Position numbers and translations under genes: made by a program. From Paracoccus methylovorus (GTDB lineage Bacteria; Pseudomonadota; Alphaproteobacteria; Rhodobacterales; Rhodobacteraceae): a stretch of DNA of 64,000 bases. The stretch is taken from NCBI RefSeq assembly GCF_016919705.1, contig NZ_CP070371.1:711501-775500 (forward strand). The letters are read 5' to 3'. The notes beneath the pieces are model-generated. The model saw only the letters and a program-made list of their open reading frames with translations, ran no database searches and was not told the origin of the DNA. This document shows positions 8,220 through 17,582 of this stretch, piece by piece; within the stretch, counting starts at the first letter, position 1, and the number at the start of each line of letters is the position of its first letter.

Positions 8220-8561
8220 TCAGAATGGCATCTTCATGTCGGCGGGCAGACCGAGTTCGCTGGTCAGGCGCTGCATTTCTGCCGCCGCTTTGTCCTGTGC
8301 CCGCCGTTGCGCGTCCTTGATTGCGGCGAGAATCAGGTCCTCGACCACTTCCTTGTCCTCGGCCTTGAAGATCGAGGGGTCGATGTCCAGCGCGGTCAAC
8401 TCGCCCTTGGCCGTCGCGGTGGCCTTGACCAGCCCGCCGCCAGCCTCGCCGGTGACGGTCAGGCGGTTCAGTCCCTCTTGCATTTCCGCCATCTTGGTCT
8501 GCATTTGCTGGGCGGTTTCCATCATCTTCGACAGATCCATATCGCCAAGACCTTTGAACAT
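8220..8561 (-). CDS. YbaB/EbfC family nucleoid-associated protein
   Basis: A 113-residue DNA-binding nucleoid protein. The N-terminal coiled-coil helix is seen in MMETAQQMQTKMAEMQEGL, followed by the family signature GGGLVKATATAKGELTALDID and a C-terminal helix. The gene lies 3 bp downstream of dnaX and directly abuts recR, forming the conserved dnaX-ybaB-recR operon. Confidence 0.95.
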   Translation of the reverse strand: MFKGLGDMDLSKMMETAQQMQTKMAEMQEGLNRLTVTGEAGGGLVKATATAKGELTALDIDPSIFKAEDKEVVEDLILAAIKDAQRRAQDKAAAEMQRLTSELGLPADMKMPF

Positions 8562-8564
8562 TGC

Positions 8565-10343
8565 TTAATCCTCGTCCTCGAAGGGGTCCCATTCCTCGAC
8601 CTCGGCCACCGGGCCTTCGGTCAGTTCATGGGGGGATGTATCCTCGCCCGTCGGGTTTTCAACCGCCACGGGGGCGGGGACCGGACGGATATTGGTGATC
8701 TTCGCTCCGGGGAATGTGGCAAAGATCGCTTGAACCACCGGATTTTCCATGGCACGGCTGCGGGCCTCGGCCTCATGCGCGGCGCGCTTTTCGCTGATGG
8801 TGGGCTGGCCGCCGTCCGAAACCACGGTCACTGCCCAGCGTTGGCCGCCGGTCCAGCCGCGCAGCCGTTCGGCCAGCCGTTGCGCCAGATCGCGGGGCGC
8901 GTCGTCCGTCGGCTGGAACTCGATCCGGCCGGGCGCATAGCGGGCCAGTCGCAGATGATCCTCGACATCCAGAAGCAGTTTCATGTCGCGCATGCGGCGG
9001 ATCAACTCGATCACCGATTCGAAGTCGGGAAATCCGGCCAACGCGTCGGGTGAAACCGCAAGGGCCGTGGCACTGCCGTCCGGGCGCACGACCACGGGCA
9101 TGCGGGGGGGGGCGCTTGCGCGCGGAGCTTCGGTACGGGCAGCGGGCGGGGCGGCGTTGCGGCTGAAGGCCCCCGCGGCCGCGCTGGCCTGCACCTTGCG
9201 GATCAACGCCTCGGGATCGGGCAGGTCGGCGACATGGGTCAGGCGGATGATCGCCATCTCGGCTGCCATCATGGCATTGGGGGCGTTGCCGACCTCTTCC
9301 AGCACCTTGAGCAGCATCTGCCACAGCCGGGTCAGCGCCCGCATCGGCACTTTTTCCGCGATGGTCTGTCCGCGCGCGCGTTCGTCCGGACCGATGGTCG
9401 GATCGTCCAGCGCCTCGGGCGTGATCTTCACGATCGAGATCCAATGCGTGATTTCGGCCAGATCGCGCAGCACGGCCATCGGATCGGCGCCATCGGCGTA
9501 TTGCGCCTGCAGCTCGGCCAGCGCTTCGGCCGCAGCACCTCGCAGGATCATGTCGAAAAGGTCCAGCACCCGGCCCCGGTCCGCCAGCCCCAGCATGGCA
9601 CGGACCTGCGCCGCGCTGGTTTCGCCCGCGCCGTGGCTGATCGCCTGGTCAAGCAGGCTGGTCGCATCGCGGGCCGAGCCTTCGGCTGCGCGCGTGATCA
9701 GCGCCAGTGCGTCGTCGCTGATCCCGGCGCTTTCCTGCGCGGCGATCTTGCGCAGCAGGGCGATCATCACCTCGGGCTCGATGCGGCGCAGGTCGAAACG
9801 CTGGCAGCGCGACAGCACCGTTACCGGCACCTTGCGGATTTCGGTCGTGGCAAAGATGAACTTCACATGCGGGGGCGGTTCTTCCAGCGTCTTCAGCAGC
9901 GCGTTGAAGGCACTGGTCGAAAGCATGTGCACTTCGTCGATGATATAGATCTTGTAGCGCGCCGAGGCGGCCCGGTAATGCACCGACTCGATGATCTCGC
10001 GGATGTCGTTTACGCCGGTGCGCGAGGCGGCGTCCATCTCCATCACATCGACATGGCGTCCTTCCGAGATCGCCACGCAATGTTCGCACACTCCACAGGG
10101 TTCGGTGGTCGGGCCGTCCTGGCCATCCGGGCCGATGCAGTTCAGCCCTTTGGCGATGATGCGCGCGGTGGTGGTCTTACCCGTGCCGCGAATGCCGGTC
10201 ATGATGAAGGCCTGCGCGATGCGGTCGGCGGCAAAGGCGTTTTTCAGCGTCCGCACCATGGCGTCTTGGCCGACCAGATCGGCAAAGGTTTCGGGGCGGT
10301 ATTTCCGCGCCAGCACCTGATAGTTCCGTTCGCTCTCGCTCAT
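8565..10343 (-). CDS. dnaX: DNA polymerase III subunit gamma/tau
   Basis: The clamp-loader ATPase that opens the beta sliding clamp and links the polymerase cores. The 592-residue protein has Walker A (GIRGTGKTTTARIIAKG, near residue 50), a cysteine zinc cluster (CIGPDG to CGVCEHC, near 68-90), Walker B (IIDEVHML) and the LSRCQRFDL sensor/SRC motif near 175. The C-terminal part is Ala/Pro-rich and ends in an acidic tail (VEEWDPFEDED). No obvious slippery heptamer for a shorter gamma form was noticed, though the whole gene was not scanned exhaustively. It is the first gene of the dnaX-ybaB-recR operon. Confidence 0.96.
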   Translation of the reverse strand: MSESERNYQVLARKYRPETFADLVGQDAMVRTLKNAFAADRIAQAFIMTGIRGTGKTTTARIIAKGLNCIGPDGQDGPTTEPCGVCEHCVAISEGRHVDVMEMDAASRTGVNDIREIIESVHYRAASARYKIYIIDEVHMLSTSAFNALLKTLEEPPPHVKFIFATTEIRKVPVTVLSRCQRFDLRRIEPEVMIALLRKIAAQESAGISDDALALITRAAEGSARDATSLLDQAISHGAGETSAAQVRAMLGLADRGRVLDLFDMILRGAAAEALAELQAQYADGADPMAVLRDLAEITHWISIVKITPEALDDPTIGPDERARGQTIAEKVPMRALTRLWQMLLKVLEEVGNAPNAMMAAEMAIIRLTHVADLPDPEALIRKVQASAAAGAFSRNAAPPAARTEAPRASAPPRMPVVVRPDGSATALAVSPDALAGFPDFESVIELIRRMRDMKLLLDVEDHLRLARYAPGRIEFQPTDDAPRDLAQRLAERLRGWTGGQRWAVTVVSDGGQPTISEKRAAHEAEARSRAMENPVVQAIFATFPGAKITNIRPVPAPVAVENPTGEDTSPHELTEGPVAEVEEWDPFEDED

Positions 10344-10443
10344 GCTCGGCCTTCCTTGACCGGCGCAGATTAGCGGCCGCGGCGGGGGGCGGCAACCGCC
10401 CTTGGGCGGGTTGCCGGTTGAAGGCGCAACGAGGCCGTAATCG

Positions 10444-10471
10444 CCGCCGCACAGCCAAGGACGTGCGGCGG
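10444..10471 (-). terminator. Hairpin downstream of aqpZ
   Basis: A perfect 9-bp stem (CCGCCGCAC / GTGCGGCGG) with loop AGCCAAGGAC lies between the aqpZ stop and the dnaX start, both on the minus strand. It could end the aqpZ transcript, but no U tract follows on either strand. Nothing resembling the SRP RNA core was seen in this gap. Confidence 0.4.
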
Positions 10472-10509
10472 TATCGGGTTTCAGACCGTGGTAACCCCGT
10501 GGCTGCGCT

Positions 10510-11196
10510 TCAGTCGTGCTCTCCGACCACTTTCCAGATCAGCCCGCCAAGAACTGCGCCCGCGATCGGAGCCACCCAGAACAGCCAAAGCTGCTGTATC
10601 GCCCATCCCCCCACGAACAGGGCTTGGCTGGTCGAACGTGCCGGGTTGACCGATGTGTTGGTCACCGGGATCGAGATCAGGTGAATCAGCGTCAGCGCCA
10701 GACCGATGGCAAGCGGCGCGAAACCCGCCGGCACACGGCCATGGGTGGTGCCCAGGATCACGATGAGAAAGCCCGCCGTCAGCACGATCTCGATCAAAAG
10801 CGCCGAGAACATGCCATAGCCGCCCGGAGAATGCGCGCCATAGCCGTTCGCAGCGAAGCCGCCCAGATCGACGCCCGCCTTGCCGGTTGCGATGACGTAA
10901 AGAACGGCGGCGGCAAGGATGGCCCCGACGAGTTGCGCAACGATATAGGGCAGGAGCCCACTGGCCGGAAAACGTCCCGCGACCGTCAGGCCTACGGACA
11001 CCGCCGGATTGAAGTGACCGCCCGAGATACCGCCTACCGCATAGGCCATGGTCACCACGGTCAGGCCGAAAGCCAGCGCGACCCCTGTAAAGCCGATCCC
11101 AAGTTCGGGGAAACCCGCAGCAAGAACGGCGCTGCCACAGCCGCCGAACACCAGCCAGAATGTGCCGATGACCTCGGCCAGAAGTTTTTTCTGCAT
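10510..11196 (-). CDS. aqpZ: Aquaporin Z
   Basis: A six-helix inner-membrane water channel of 228 residues. It starts [20 protein letters not shown] and has both NPA signatures: [12 protein letters not shown] near residue 63 and [11 protein letters not shown] near residue 183. The overall length and the conserved N-terminal [13 protein letters not shown] are typical of AqpZ rather than GlpF. It is a single gene divergent from the ABC-F gene, and an inverted repeat lies in the shared upstream region. Confidence 0.94.
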   Translation of the reverse strand: MQKKLLAEVIGTFWLVFGGCGSAVLAAGFPELGIGFTGVALAFGLTVVTMAYAVGGISGGHFNPAVSVGLTVAGRFPASGLLPYIVAQLVGAILAAAVLYVIATGKAGVDLGGFAANGYGAHSPGGYGMFSALLIEIVLTAGFLIVILGTTHGRVPAGFAPLAIGLALTLIHLISIPVTNTSVNPARSTSQALFVGGWAIQQLWLFWVAPIAGAVLGGLIWKVVGEHD

Positions 11197-11214
11197 GGTA
11201 AACCTGTTTGTTTA

Positions 11215-11235
11215 GTGAACGGGTCAAGGGTTCAC
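11215..11235. promoter_or_regulatory. Inverted repeat upstream of aqpZ, possible operator
   Basis: GTGAAC, 9 bp, GTTCAC lies 19 bp upstream of the aqpZ start and between two divergent genes. The size fits a dimeric repressor site. No regulator gene is adjacent, so this is only a candidate. Confidence 0.3.
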
Positions 11236-11350
11236 CAAGGGCTTGATTTGTCAATCTATGGCAGCGAACAGGTCGTGCGAATCCTGTCCGGCGCCTCTGG
11301 TCGTGGCGCCGGCCGTTGACCCGGCGCCCGGGGCGGCATATCTGCGGCGC

Positions 11351-13165
11351 ATGGCACGTGCTCCGCTTTTGCAACTCACCGATATTTCGCTGACCTTCGG
11401 CGGCAATCCCGTTTTCGACGGGCTCAGCCTGACCGTCCAGCAGGGCGATCGGCTGGCGCTGGTCGGCCGCAACGGCTCGGGCAAGTCCACGCTGATGAAG
11501 GTCATGGCCGGATTGGTCGAGCCTGACAGCGGCGAGGTCATCACTTCGGCCGGCACCAAGGTCGGCTATATGGAGCAGGACCCGGATCTGTCGGGCTTTA
11601 CGACCTTGGGCGATTTCGCTGGCGCCGGCTTGGGCGATTCCGAAGGTTACCGCGTCGAGATGGCGGCCGAAGGGCTGAAGTTCGATGCGGATCGTCCGGT
11701 CGCCACCGCCTCGGGCGGTGAACGCCGCCGCGCGGCCCTGGCCCGTCTGCTGGCCGAGGCGCCGGAACTGATGCTGCTGGATGAGCCGACAAACCACCTG
11801 GACATCGAGGCCATCGGCTGGCTCGAAGAACAGCTCTCTGCCACCCGCACCGGTTTTGTGCTGATCTCGCACGACCGGGCCTTTCTGCGGGCGCTGGCGC
11901 GGGCGACGCTGTGGATCGACCGGGGCGAGGTGCGCCGGCAGGACCGCGGGTTTGAGCATTTCGAGGAGTGGCGCGAAACCCTTTGGGCGGCCGAGGACGA
12001 AGCCCGCCACAAGCTTGACCGCAAGATCAAGGCCGAAGCCCGTTGGGCGGTCGAAGGCATCAGCGCCCGGCGCAAGCGAAATCAGGGCCGGGTCCGGGCG
12101 TTGGCGGCGTTGCGGGATGAGCGCGCAAGCCAGATCCGCCGGCAGGGCACGGCGGCGATGGAGCTGGATGCGGGTGTGCAATCCGGCAAGCGCGTGATCG
12201 ACGCCAAGGGGATTTCCAAGGCCTTTGGCGACCGGGAAATCCTGAAACCCTTTGATCTGCGCGTGTTGCGCGGGGACCGCGTGGCCTTCGTGGGTCCCAA
12301 CGGCGTGGGCAAGACCACTCTGATCAAGATGCTGACCGGAGAGGTCGCGCCGGTTACCGGCACGGTCAAGCACGGCACCAATCTGGAAATCGCGGTTTTC
12401 GACCAGGCCCGTTCGGCCATTGATGAGACCGTGACGCTGTGGGACGCGCTGGCGGGCGATCCGTCGATGCGCGTTTCCGGGCGCTCGGATCAGGTCATGG
12501 TGCGCGGCAATCCGCGCCATGTCGTGGCCTATCTCAAGGATTTCCTGTTCGACGAGGCGCAGGCGCGCGCCCCGGTCGGCAGTCTTTCGGGCGGGGAAAA
12601 GGCGCGGCTGCTGCTGGCCCGGATCATGGCAAAACCCTCGAATCTGCTGGTTCTGGACGAGCCGACGAACGATCTGGATGTCGAGACGCTGGACCTGCTT
12701 CAGGACATTCTGGGCGACTATGACGGCACGGTGCTGCTGGTGAGTCACGACCGTGATTTCATCGACCGCGTGGCCACGACCACCGTGGCGATGGAGGGCG
12801 ACGGCCAGGCCACGATCTATCCGGGCGGCTGGTCCGACTATCGCGCGCAACGTCCCGAACAGGCTCTCGCGACAGAAATGCCAAAACGGGCGGCCACTGC
12901 CGCACAGCCAACGCCGCAACGCACGCCCGAAGAGCGCCAAGGGCTGAGCTTTACCGAGCGTAAGCGTCTGGAGACCCTGCCGGCGATCATCGAGCGGCTG
13001 GAGGCCGAGATCGGCAAATTGACCGAATTTCTGGCCCAACCCGACCTGTTCCAGACCGCGCCGGCCAAGTTCGCCAAGGCCAGCGAGGGCCTGTCCGAAC
13101 GCCAGCGGGCGCTGGCGGCCGCCGAAGAAGAGTGGCTGGAACTGGCGGAAAAGGACCACAGTTAG
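11351..13165 (+). CDS. ABC-F family ATPase, Uup-like
   Basis: A soluble protein of 604 residues with two ATP-binding cassettes and no membrane domain, typical of ribosome-associated ABC-F factors. Cassette 1 has GRNGSGKSTLMKVMAG near residue 38 and LLDEPTNHLD near residue 140. Cassette 2 has GPNGVGKTTLIKMLTG near 315 and LVLDEPTNDLD near 435. The interdomain linker is charged, and the C-terminus forms a predicted coiled coil (RKRLETLPAIIERLEAEI onward), a Uup feature. ATG 11351 (MARAPLLQLTDISL) fits the family; the open frame upstream lies in the intergenic region. Confidence 0.93.
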   Translation: MARAPLLQLTDISLTFGGNPVFDGLSLTVQQGDRLALVGRNGSGKSTLMKVMAGLVEPDSGEVITSAGTKVGYMEQDPDLSGFTTLGDFAGAGLGDSEGYRVEMAAEGLKFDADRPVATASGGERRRAALARLLAEAPELMLLDEPTNHLDIEAIGWLEEQLSATRTGFVLISHDRAFLRALARATLWIDRGEVRRQDRGFEHFEEWRETLWAAEDEARHKLDRKIKAEARWAVEGISARRKRNQGRVRALAALRDERASQIRRQGTAAMELDAGVQSGKRVIDAKGISKAFGDREILKPFDLRVLRGDRVAFVGPNGVGKTTLIKMLTGEVAPVTGTVKHGTNLEIAVFDQARSAIDETVTLWDALAGDPSMRVSGRSDQVMVRGNPRHVVAYLKDFLFDEAQARAPVGSLSGGEKARLLLARIMAKPSNLLVLDEPTNDLDVETLDLLQDILGDYDGTVLLVSHDRDFIDRVATTTVAMEGDGQATIYPGGWSDYRAQRPEQALATEMPKRAATAAQPTPQRTPEERQGLSFTERKRLETLPAIIERLEAEIGKLTEFLAQPDLFQTAPAKFAKASEGLSERQRALAAAEEEWLELAEKDHS

Positions 13166-13305
13166 GCGTCGCGCAAGCTGGTGCCGCAAATCACGCCCCT
13201 TGTATTCGCGGATATGGGGACCCATGTTCAGTGGGCTAGGTTATTTCTTCCGCATCCTGTCTCCTTATCCGGCTTCAGATTTGTGTTTCGATCTGACTGG
13301 GCCGG

Positions 13306-13327
13306 GCCGCCACCTATTGCGGGCGGC
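13306..13327 (+). terminator. Hairpin in the cspA leader, attenuator or terminator of the upstream gene
   Basis: GCCGCC and GGCGGC pair around a 10-nt loop, followed by ATTATTTTA just before the AAGGAG ribosome site of the cold-shock gene. The position fits a terminator for the ABC-F gene, a transcription attenuator, or a cold-responsive leader hairpin. The remaining 13166-13305 sequence is leader/promoter DNA without a gene. Confidence 0.4.
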
Positions 13328-13349
13328 ATTATTTTAAGGAGATATCACG

Positions 13350-13556
13350 ATGGCCAATGGCACCGTGAAATGGTTCAATACCAACAAAGGCTTCGGCTTT
13401 ATCGCGCCCGAGAACGGCGACAAGGATGTGTTCGTGCACATCTCGGCGCTGGAAAAGGCGAATATCCATCAGTTGGATGACGGCCAGGCTGTGACCTTCG
13501 AATTCGAGACCGACCGCGATGGCCGCCAGTCGGCGCGCGATCTGGCGCTGGCTTGA
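13350..13556 (+). CDS. Cold-shock domain protein (CspA family)
   Basis: A 68-residue single OB-fold RNA/DNA-binding protein. It begins [20 protein letters not shown], containing RNP1 (KGFGFI), and continues with RNP2 (DVFVHISAL). A strong ribosome site AAGGAG lies 8 bp before the ATG. The gene has its own leader of up to 180 nt with a GC hairpin, as is common for cold-shock genes. Confidence 0.95.
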   Translation: MANGTVKWFNTNKGFGFIAPENGDKDVFVHISALEKANIHQLDDGQAVTFEFETDRDGRQSARDLALA

Positions 13557-13717
13557 TTTCGAACTGGTTCGGCCGATACCGGCCGGACCGCGCAGGCTAT
13601 GCCTGCCTTGGCGACCTTGCCTGCGGGCAATCGCATCACGGCTTGTCCCATCAGGTTTTCGCCATCCGGGCGAAACCGGGTGGGGCGGCCCAATAACTCA
13701 ATTGAAAGACAAATATT
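13557..13717 (+). other. Highly structured intergenic stretch after cspA
   Basis: Three hairpins are visible on the plus strand. A 9-bp stem with one G-U pair lies at 13566-13589, GCAGGC/GCCTGC lies at 13592-13606, and a stem with one bulge (GGTTT-CGCC / GGCGAAACC) lies at 13655-13675. The first probably ends the cspA transcript, though no U tract is present. The rest could be a long 3' UTR or a small RNA. No convincing protein was found in this part. Confidence 0.4.
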
Positions 13718-13867
13718 ATGGCCAGAACGTCGAACAGACGCGTAAACCGCAAAAGAATCACGCAAAGACAGCAGGACCGTCGCAGGCTGGCGATCATGTT
13801 CATGACGAAACAGATCGAGGCTGCAGCGGTTGCCGAACAACAATCCAAAGAGGTGGTCGGCTCTTGA
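13718..13867 (+). CDS. Small basic hypothetical protein (49 residues)
   Basis: ATG at 13718 opens a 49-codon frame ending TGA at 13865. The product starts MARTSNRRVNRKRITQRQ, continues with a very basic stretch, then MFMTKQIEAAAVAEQQ and ends VVGS. The Arg/Lys-rich N-terminus suggests nucleic-acid binding, and the C-terminal half could form an amphipathic helix. The region is less GC-rich than its neighbours. The ribosome site (GAAAG) is weak, and I do not recognise the protein. Confidence 0.4.
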   Translation: MARTSNRRVNRKRITQRQQDRRRLAIMFMTKQIEAAAVAEQQSKEVVGS

Positions 13868-13915
13868 AAGGGCCGCCCGTGAACGTCAATCGTCGTTCCA
13901 GACAGACTTCATGGT

Positions 13916-13943
13916 AAGCCGGTTTCATTGCAGAAACCGGCTT
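13916..13943. terminator. Hairpin after the small basic ORF
   Basis: A perfect 10-bp stem (AAGCCGGTTT / AAACCGGCTT) with loop CATTGCAG lies 48 bp after the stop of the 49-codon frame. It could terminate that transcript, which gives mild support to an expressed unit here. The following bases (GAATTAT) are only weakly U-rich. Confidence 0.5.
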
Positions 13944-14004
13944 GAATTATGCCATACGCCGGTCGGTTGAACTATAGCTGACCCGGCCGACGCCCACCCT
14001 GACG

Positions 14005-14038
14005 AAAAAGGCCGCTCCCTTCGGAGCGGCCTTTCTTT
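14005..14038 (-). terminator. Bidirectional intrinsic terminator after groEL
   Basis: A perfect 12-bp stem (AAAGGCCGCTCC / GGAGCGGCCTTT) with tetraloop CTTC. On the minus strand it is followed by TTTTTCGTC, so it should terminate the groES-groEL transcript 23 bp past the groEL stop. The plus strand also has a T-rich tail (CTTTCTTTTG), so it can stop transcription coming from the cspA side. Confidence 0.85.
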
Positions 14039-14060
14039 TGCCTGAACGGCAAGCGGATGA

Positions 14061-15719
<1,659 letters not shown>

Positions 15720-15736
15720 TTATCGGAAGGGGACGA

Positions 15737-16024
15737 TCAGGCGATGATGCCCAGAATGTCGCTTTCCTTCATGATCAGCAGCTCTTCGCCGTCGACCGTA
15801 ACTTCGGTGCCCGACCATTTGCCGAACAGCACACGATCGCCGGCCTTGACCGCGGGTGCGATCAGTTCGCCCGAATCCTTGCGCGCGCCTTCGCCCACAG
15901 AGACGATTTCGCCTTCGGCGGGTTTTTCTTTTGCGCTGTCGGGGATGATCAGGCCGCCCTTGGTCTTTTCGTCCGATTGGACGCGACGGACCAGAACGCG
16001 GTCATGCAGCGGTGTGAAAGCCAT
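15737..16024 (-). CDS. groES: Co-chaperonin GroES (10 kDa)
   Basis: The lid of the GroEL chamber, 95 residues, starting [14 protein letters not shown]. The mobile loop is visible in [18 protein letters not shown] (near residues 16-33), which contacts GroEL, and the roof/barrel strands follow ([19 protein letters not shown]). The open frame extends upstream through the CIRCE element, but the family start and spacing favour the ATG at 16024. It is the first gene of the groESL operon. Confidence 0.98.
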   Translation of the reverse strand: MAFTPLHDRVLVRRVQSDEKTKGGLIIPDSAKEKPAEGEIVSVGEGARKDSGELIAPAVKAGDRVLFGKWSGTEVTVDGEELLIMKESDILGIIA

Positions 16025-16065
16025 TGTAGAACACTCCGGTGTTTCAGGTTGCAGTGTTGCAGCTG

Positions 16066-16092
16066 TTGGCACTCGACATTGATGAGTGCCAA
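16066..16092 (-). promoter_or_regulatory. CIRCE operator (HrcA binding site)
   Basis: TTGGCACTC, 9 bp, GAGTGCCAA is a perfect inverted repeat matching the CIRCE consensus core (GCACTC-N9-GAGTGC). It lies 42 bp before groES and just downstream of the -10 box, the position for HrcA repression of groESL. hrcA itself is not in the window. Confidence 0.95.
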
Positions 16093-16099
16093 TGCAGCC

Positions 16100-16128
16100 C
16101 ATCTAGGCGCAGGCCGGCTGCCTGTCAA
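16100..16128 (-). promoter_or_regulatory. Sigma70 promoter of groES-groEL
   Basis: On the minus strand TTGACA (16128-16123) and TAGATG (16105-16100) are separated by exactly 17 bp. Transcription would start a few bases before CIRCE, so HrcA binding would block it. No good RpoH-type match was noticed in addition. Confidence 0.8.
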
Positions 16129-16220
16129 CGGTCTGCAATCAGGAAATTTTGCCGTGAAATCTGCTTGACTGGCTTTCTGCGCCGCGGCTACGCCGGAATA
16201 AAGCAGTGGGGGCGGATGTG

Positions 16221-17522
16221 ATGGTGGAACGGCGTCTGAAGGCCCTTGTCATTGCCGAGGCGGCAAATCCCGAGTGGGTCTCGGTTCCGCTGGTGGGCTG
16301 GTCGCTGGCCCATGCGCTGCGCGAGGTGGCGGATGTGCATATCGTGACCCAGGTTCGCAATCGCGAAGCCATCCTGCGCGCCGGTCTGGTTGAGGGGCGC
16401 GACTTCACGGCCATCGACAGCGAAAAGCTGGCGGCGCCGATGTGGCGGGCAGCGGAAAAGCTCAGCATGGGCAAGGGCGTTGGCTGGACCATGAAGACCG
16501 CCATCACCACCCTTGGATACGGTTATTTCGAACGGCTGGTCTGGCGCGCCTTCGGTCCTGCAATTCGTGCCGGGGAATACGACATCGTGCATCGCGTGAC
16601 GCCTTTGACGCCAACTGCGAACAGCCTGCTTGCGCCGCGTTGCGCCCGGGCCGGCGTGCCCTTCGTGCTGGGTCCGCTGAACGGCGGCGTGCCATGGCCC
16701 AAGGGTTTCGACAGCGAGCGGCGGCGGGAAAAGGAATGGCTGTCCTATATCCGCGGGGCCTATAAGGCGCTGCCGGGTCGCGGCGCGATGCTGCGCCATG
16801 CCTCGGCCATCATCTGCGGCTCGTTGCATACCTTGGGCGAAATCCCGCAGCAATATCGCGACAAGACCGTCTGGCTGCCGGAAAACGCCATCGATCCGGC
16901 TCGCTTCAGCCTGACCGCACCTCAGCCCGGCACCCTGCCTCTGCGCGGCTGCTTTATCGGGCGGCTCGTGCCCTACAAGGGGGCGGACATGGCGATCGAG
17001 GCGGCGTTGCCCTTGCTGCGCGCCGGGCAGATGGTGCTGGATATCATCGGCGACGGTCCGCAGGCCGAGGCGCTGCGTGCGTTGGTCGACCACGAGGACG
17101 TGGCGCAAGCTGTGCGTTTCCATGGCTGGCTGCCGCATGAACAGGTGCAGGTCACCGCCGCGCAGGCGCAGCTTTTGGTGTTCCCCTCGGTGCGGGAATT
17201 CGGCGGCGGCGTGGTGTTGGAGGCGATGGCGCTTGGCGTGGTCCCGGTGATCGCCGATTACGCCGGACCCGGCGAGTTGGTTGATGACACGACCGGCTTT
17301 CGCATTCCCATGGGCTGTCGGGCCGATCTGGTGGCGGGGCTGCGCACCCGGCTGCAGGCCATTGCCGCCGATCCCACTGTCCTGCCGGGCATCGCGGCGG
17401 CCGCGCAGGCCCGCGTCATGCACGATTTCACCTGGGCCGCCAAGGCCGCGCAGGTCGAGCGCATCTGGCGGGCGGTGCTTGCCCGGAAGCCCTTGCCGCA
17501 GGAACTGCCGTTGCCGCGCTAG
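16221..17522 (+). CDS. Glycosyltransferase, GT4-like (GT-B fold)
   Basis: A 433-residue GT-B glycosyltransferase. The C-terminal Rossmann-like domain shows GCFIGRLVPYKGADMAIEA, VLDIIGDGPQAEALRALV and the donor-binding motif EFGGGVVLEAMALGVVPV, where the conserved E-x7-E pattern is recognisable. The N-terminal acceptor domain has VIAEAANPEWVSVPLVGWSL. ATG 16221 sits 9 bp after GGGGG; GTG 16206 and GTG 16218 are alternatives. The sugar and acceptor are unknown, and no surrounding polysaccharide cluster is present, so it may act alone. Confidence 0.82.
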   Translation: MVERRLKALVIAEAANPEWVSVPLVGWSLAHALREVADVHIVTQVRNREAILRAGLVEGRDFTAIDSEKLAAPMWRAAEKLSMGKGVGWTMKTAITTLGYGYFERLVWRAFGPAIRAGEYDIVHRVTPLTPTANSLLAPRCARAGVPFVLGPLNGGVPWPKGFDSERRREKEWLSYIRGAYKALPGRGAMLRHASAIICGSLHTLGEIPQQYRDKTVWLPENAIDPARFSLTAPQPGTLPLRGCFIGRLVPYKGADMAIEAALPLLRAGQMVLDIIGDGPQAEALRALVDHEDVAQAVRFHGWLPHEQVQVTAAQAQLLVFPSVREFGGGVVLEAMALGVVPVIADYAGPGELVDDTTGFRIPMGCRADLVAGLRTRLQAIAADPTVLPGIAAAAQARVMHDFTWAAKAAQVERIWRAVLARKPLPQELPLPR

Positions 17523-17582
17523 GCTGGCGCGCTGCGCAGCCTCGTGCCATGCTGGCGCCATGTCGAAGTCGGAACCGAATAT

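Noticed and set aside
8565..10343. Programmed frameshift in dnaX producing a short gamma form
   Set aside because: No clear A-rich slippery heptamer was noticed. The gene reads as one continuous frame of normal length.
10344..10509. Possible SRP RNA (ffs) gene next to dnaX
   Set aside because: The SRP RNA core GGAAGGAAGCAG was not found in this gap, so the hairpin there is not an ffs gene.
10481..13225. 914-codon minus-strand frame covering aqpZ and the ABC-F gene
   Set aside because: It covers aqpZ in another frame and the ABC-F gene antisense. The translation has no family signature and is a codon-bias artefact.
13519..13917. 132-codon frame overlapping cspA and the structured gap
   Set aside because: It overlaps cspA in another frame and shows no recognisable pattern. 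The smaller frame at 13718 has better codon and end structure.
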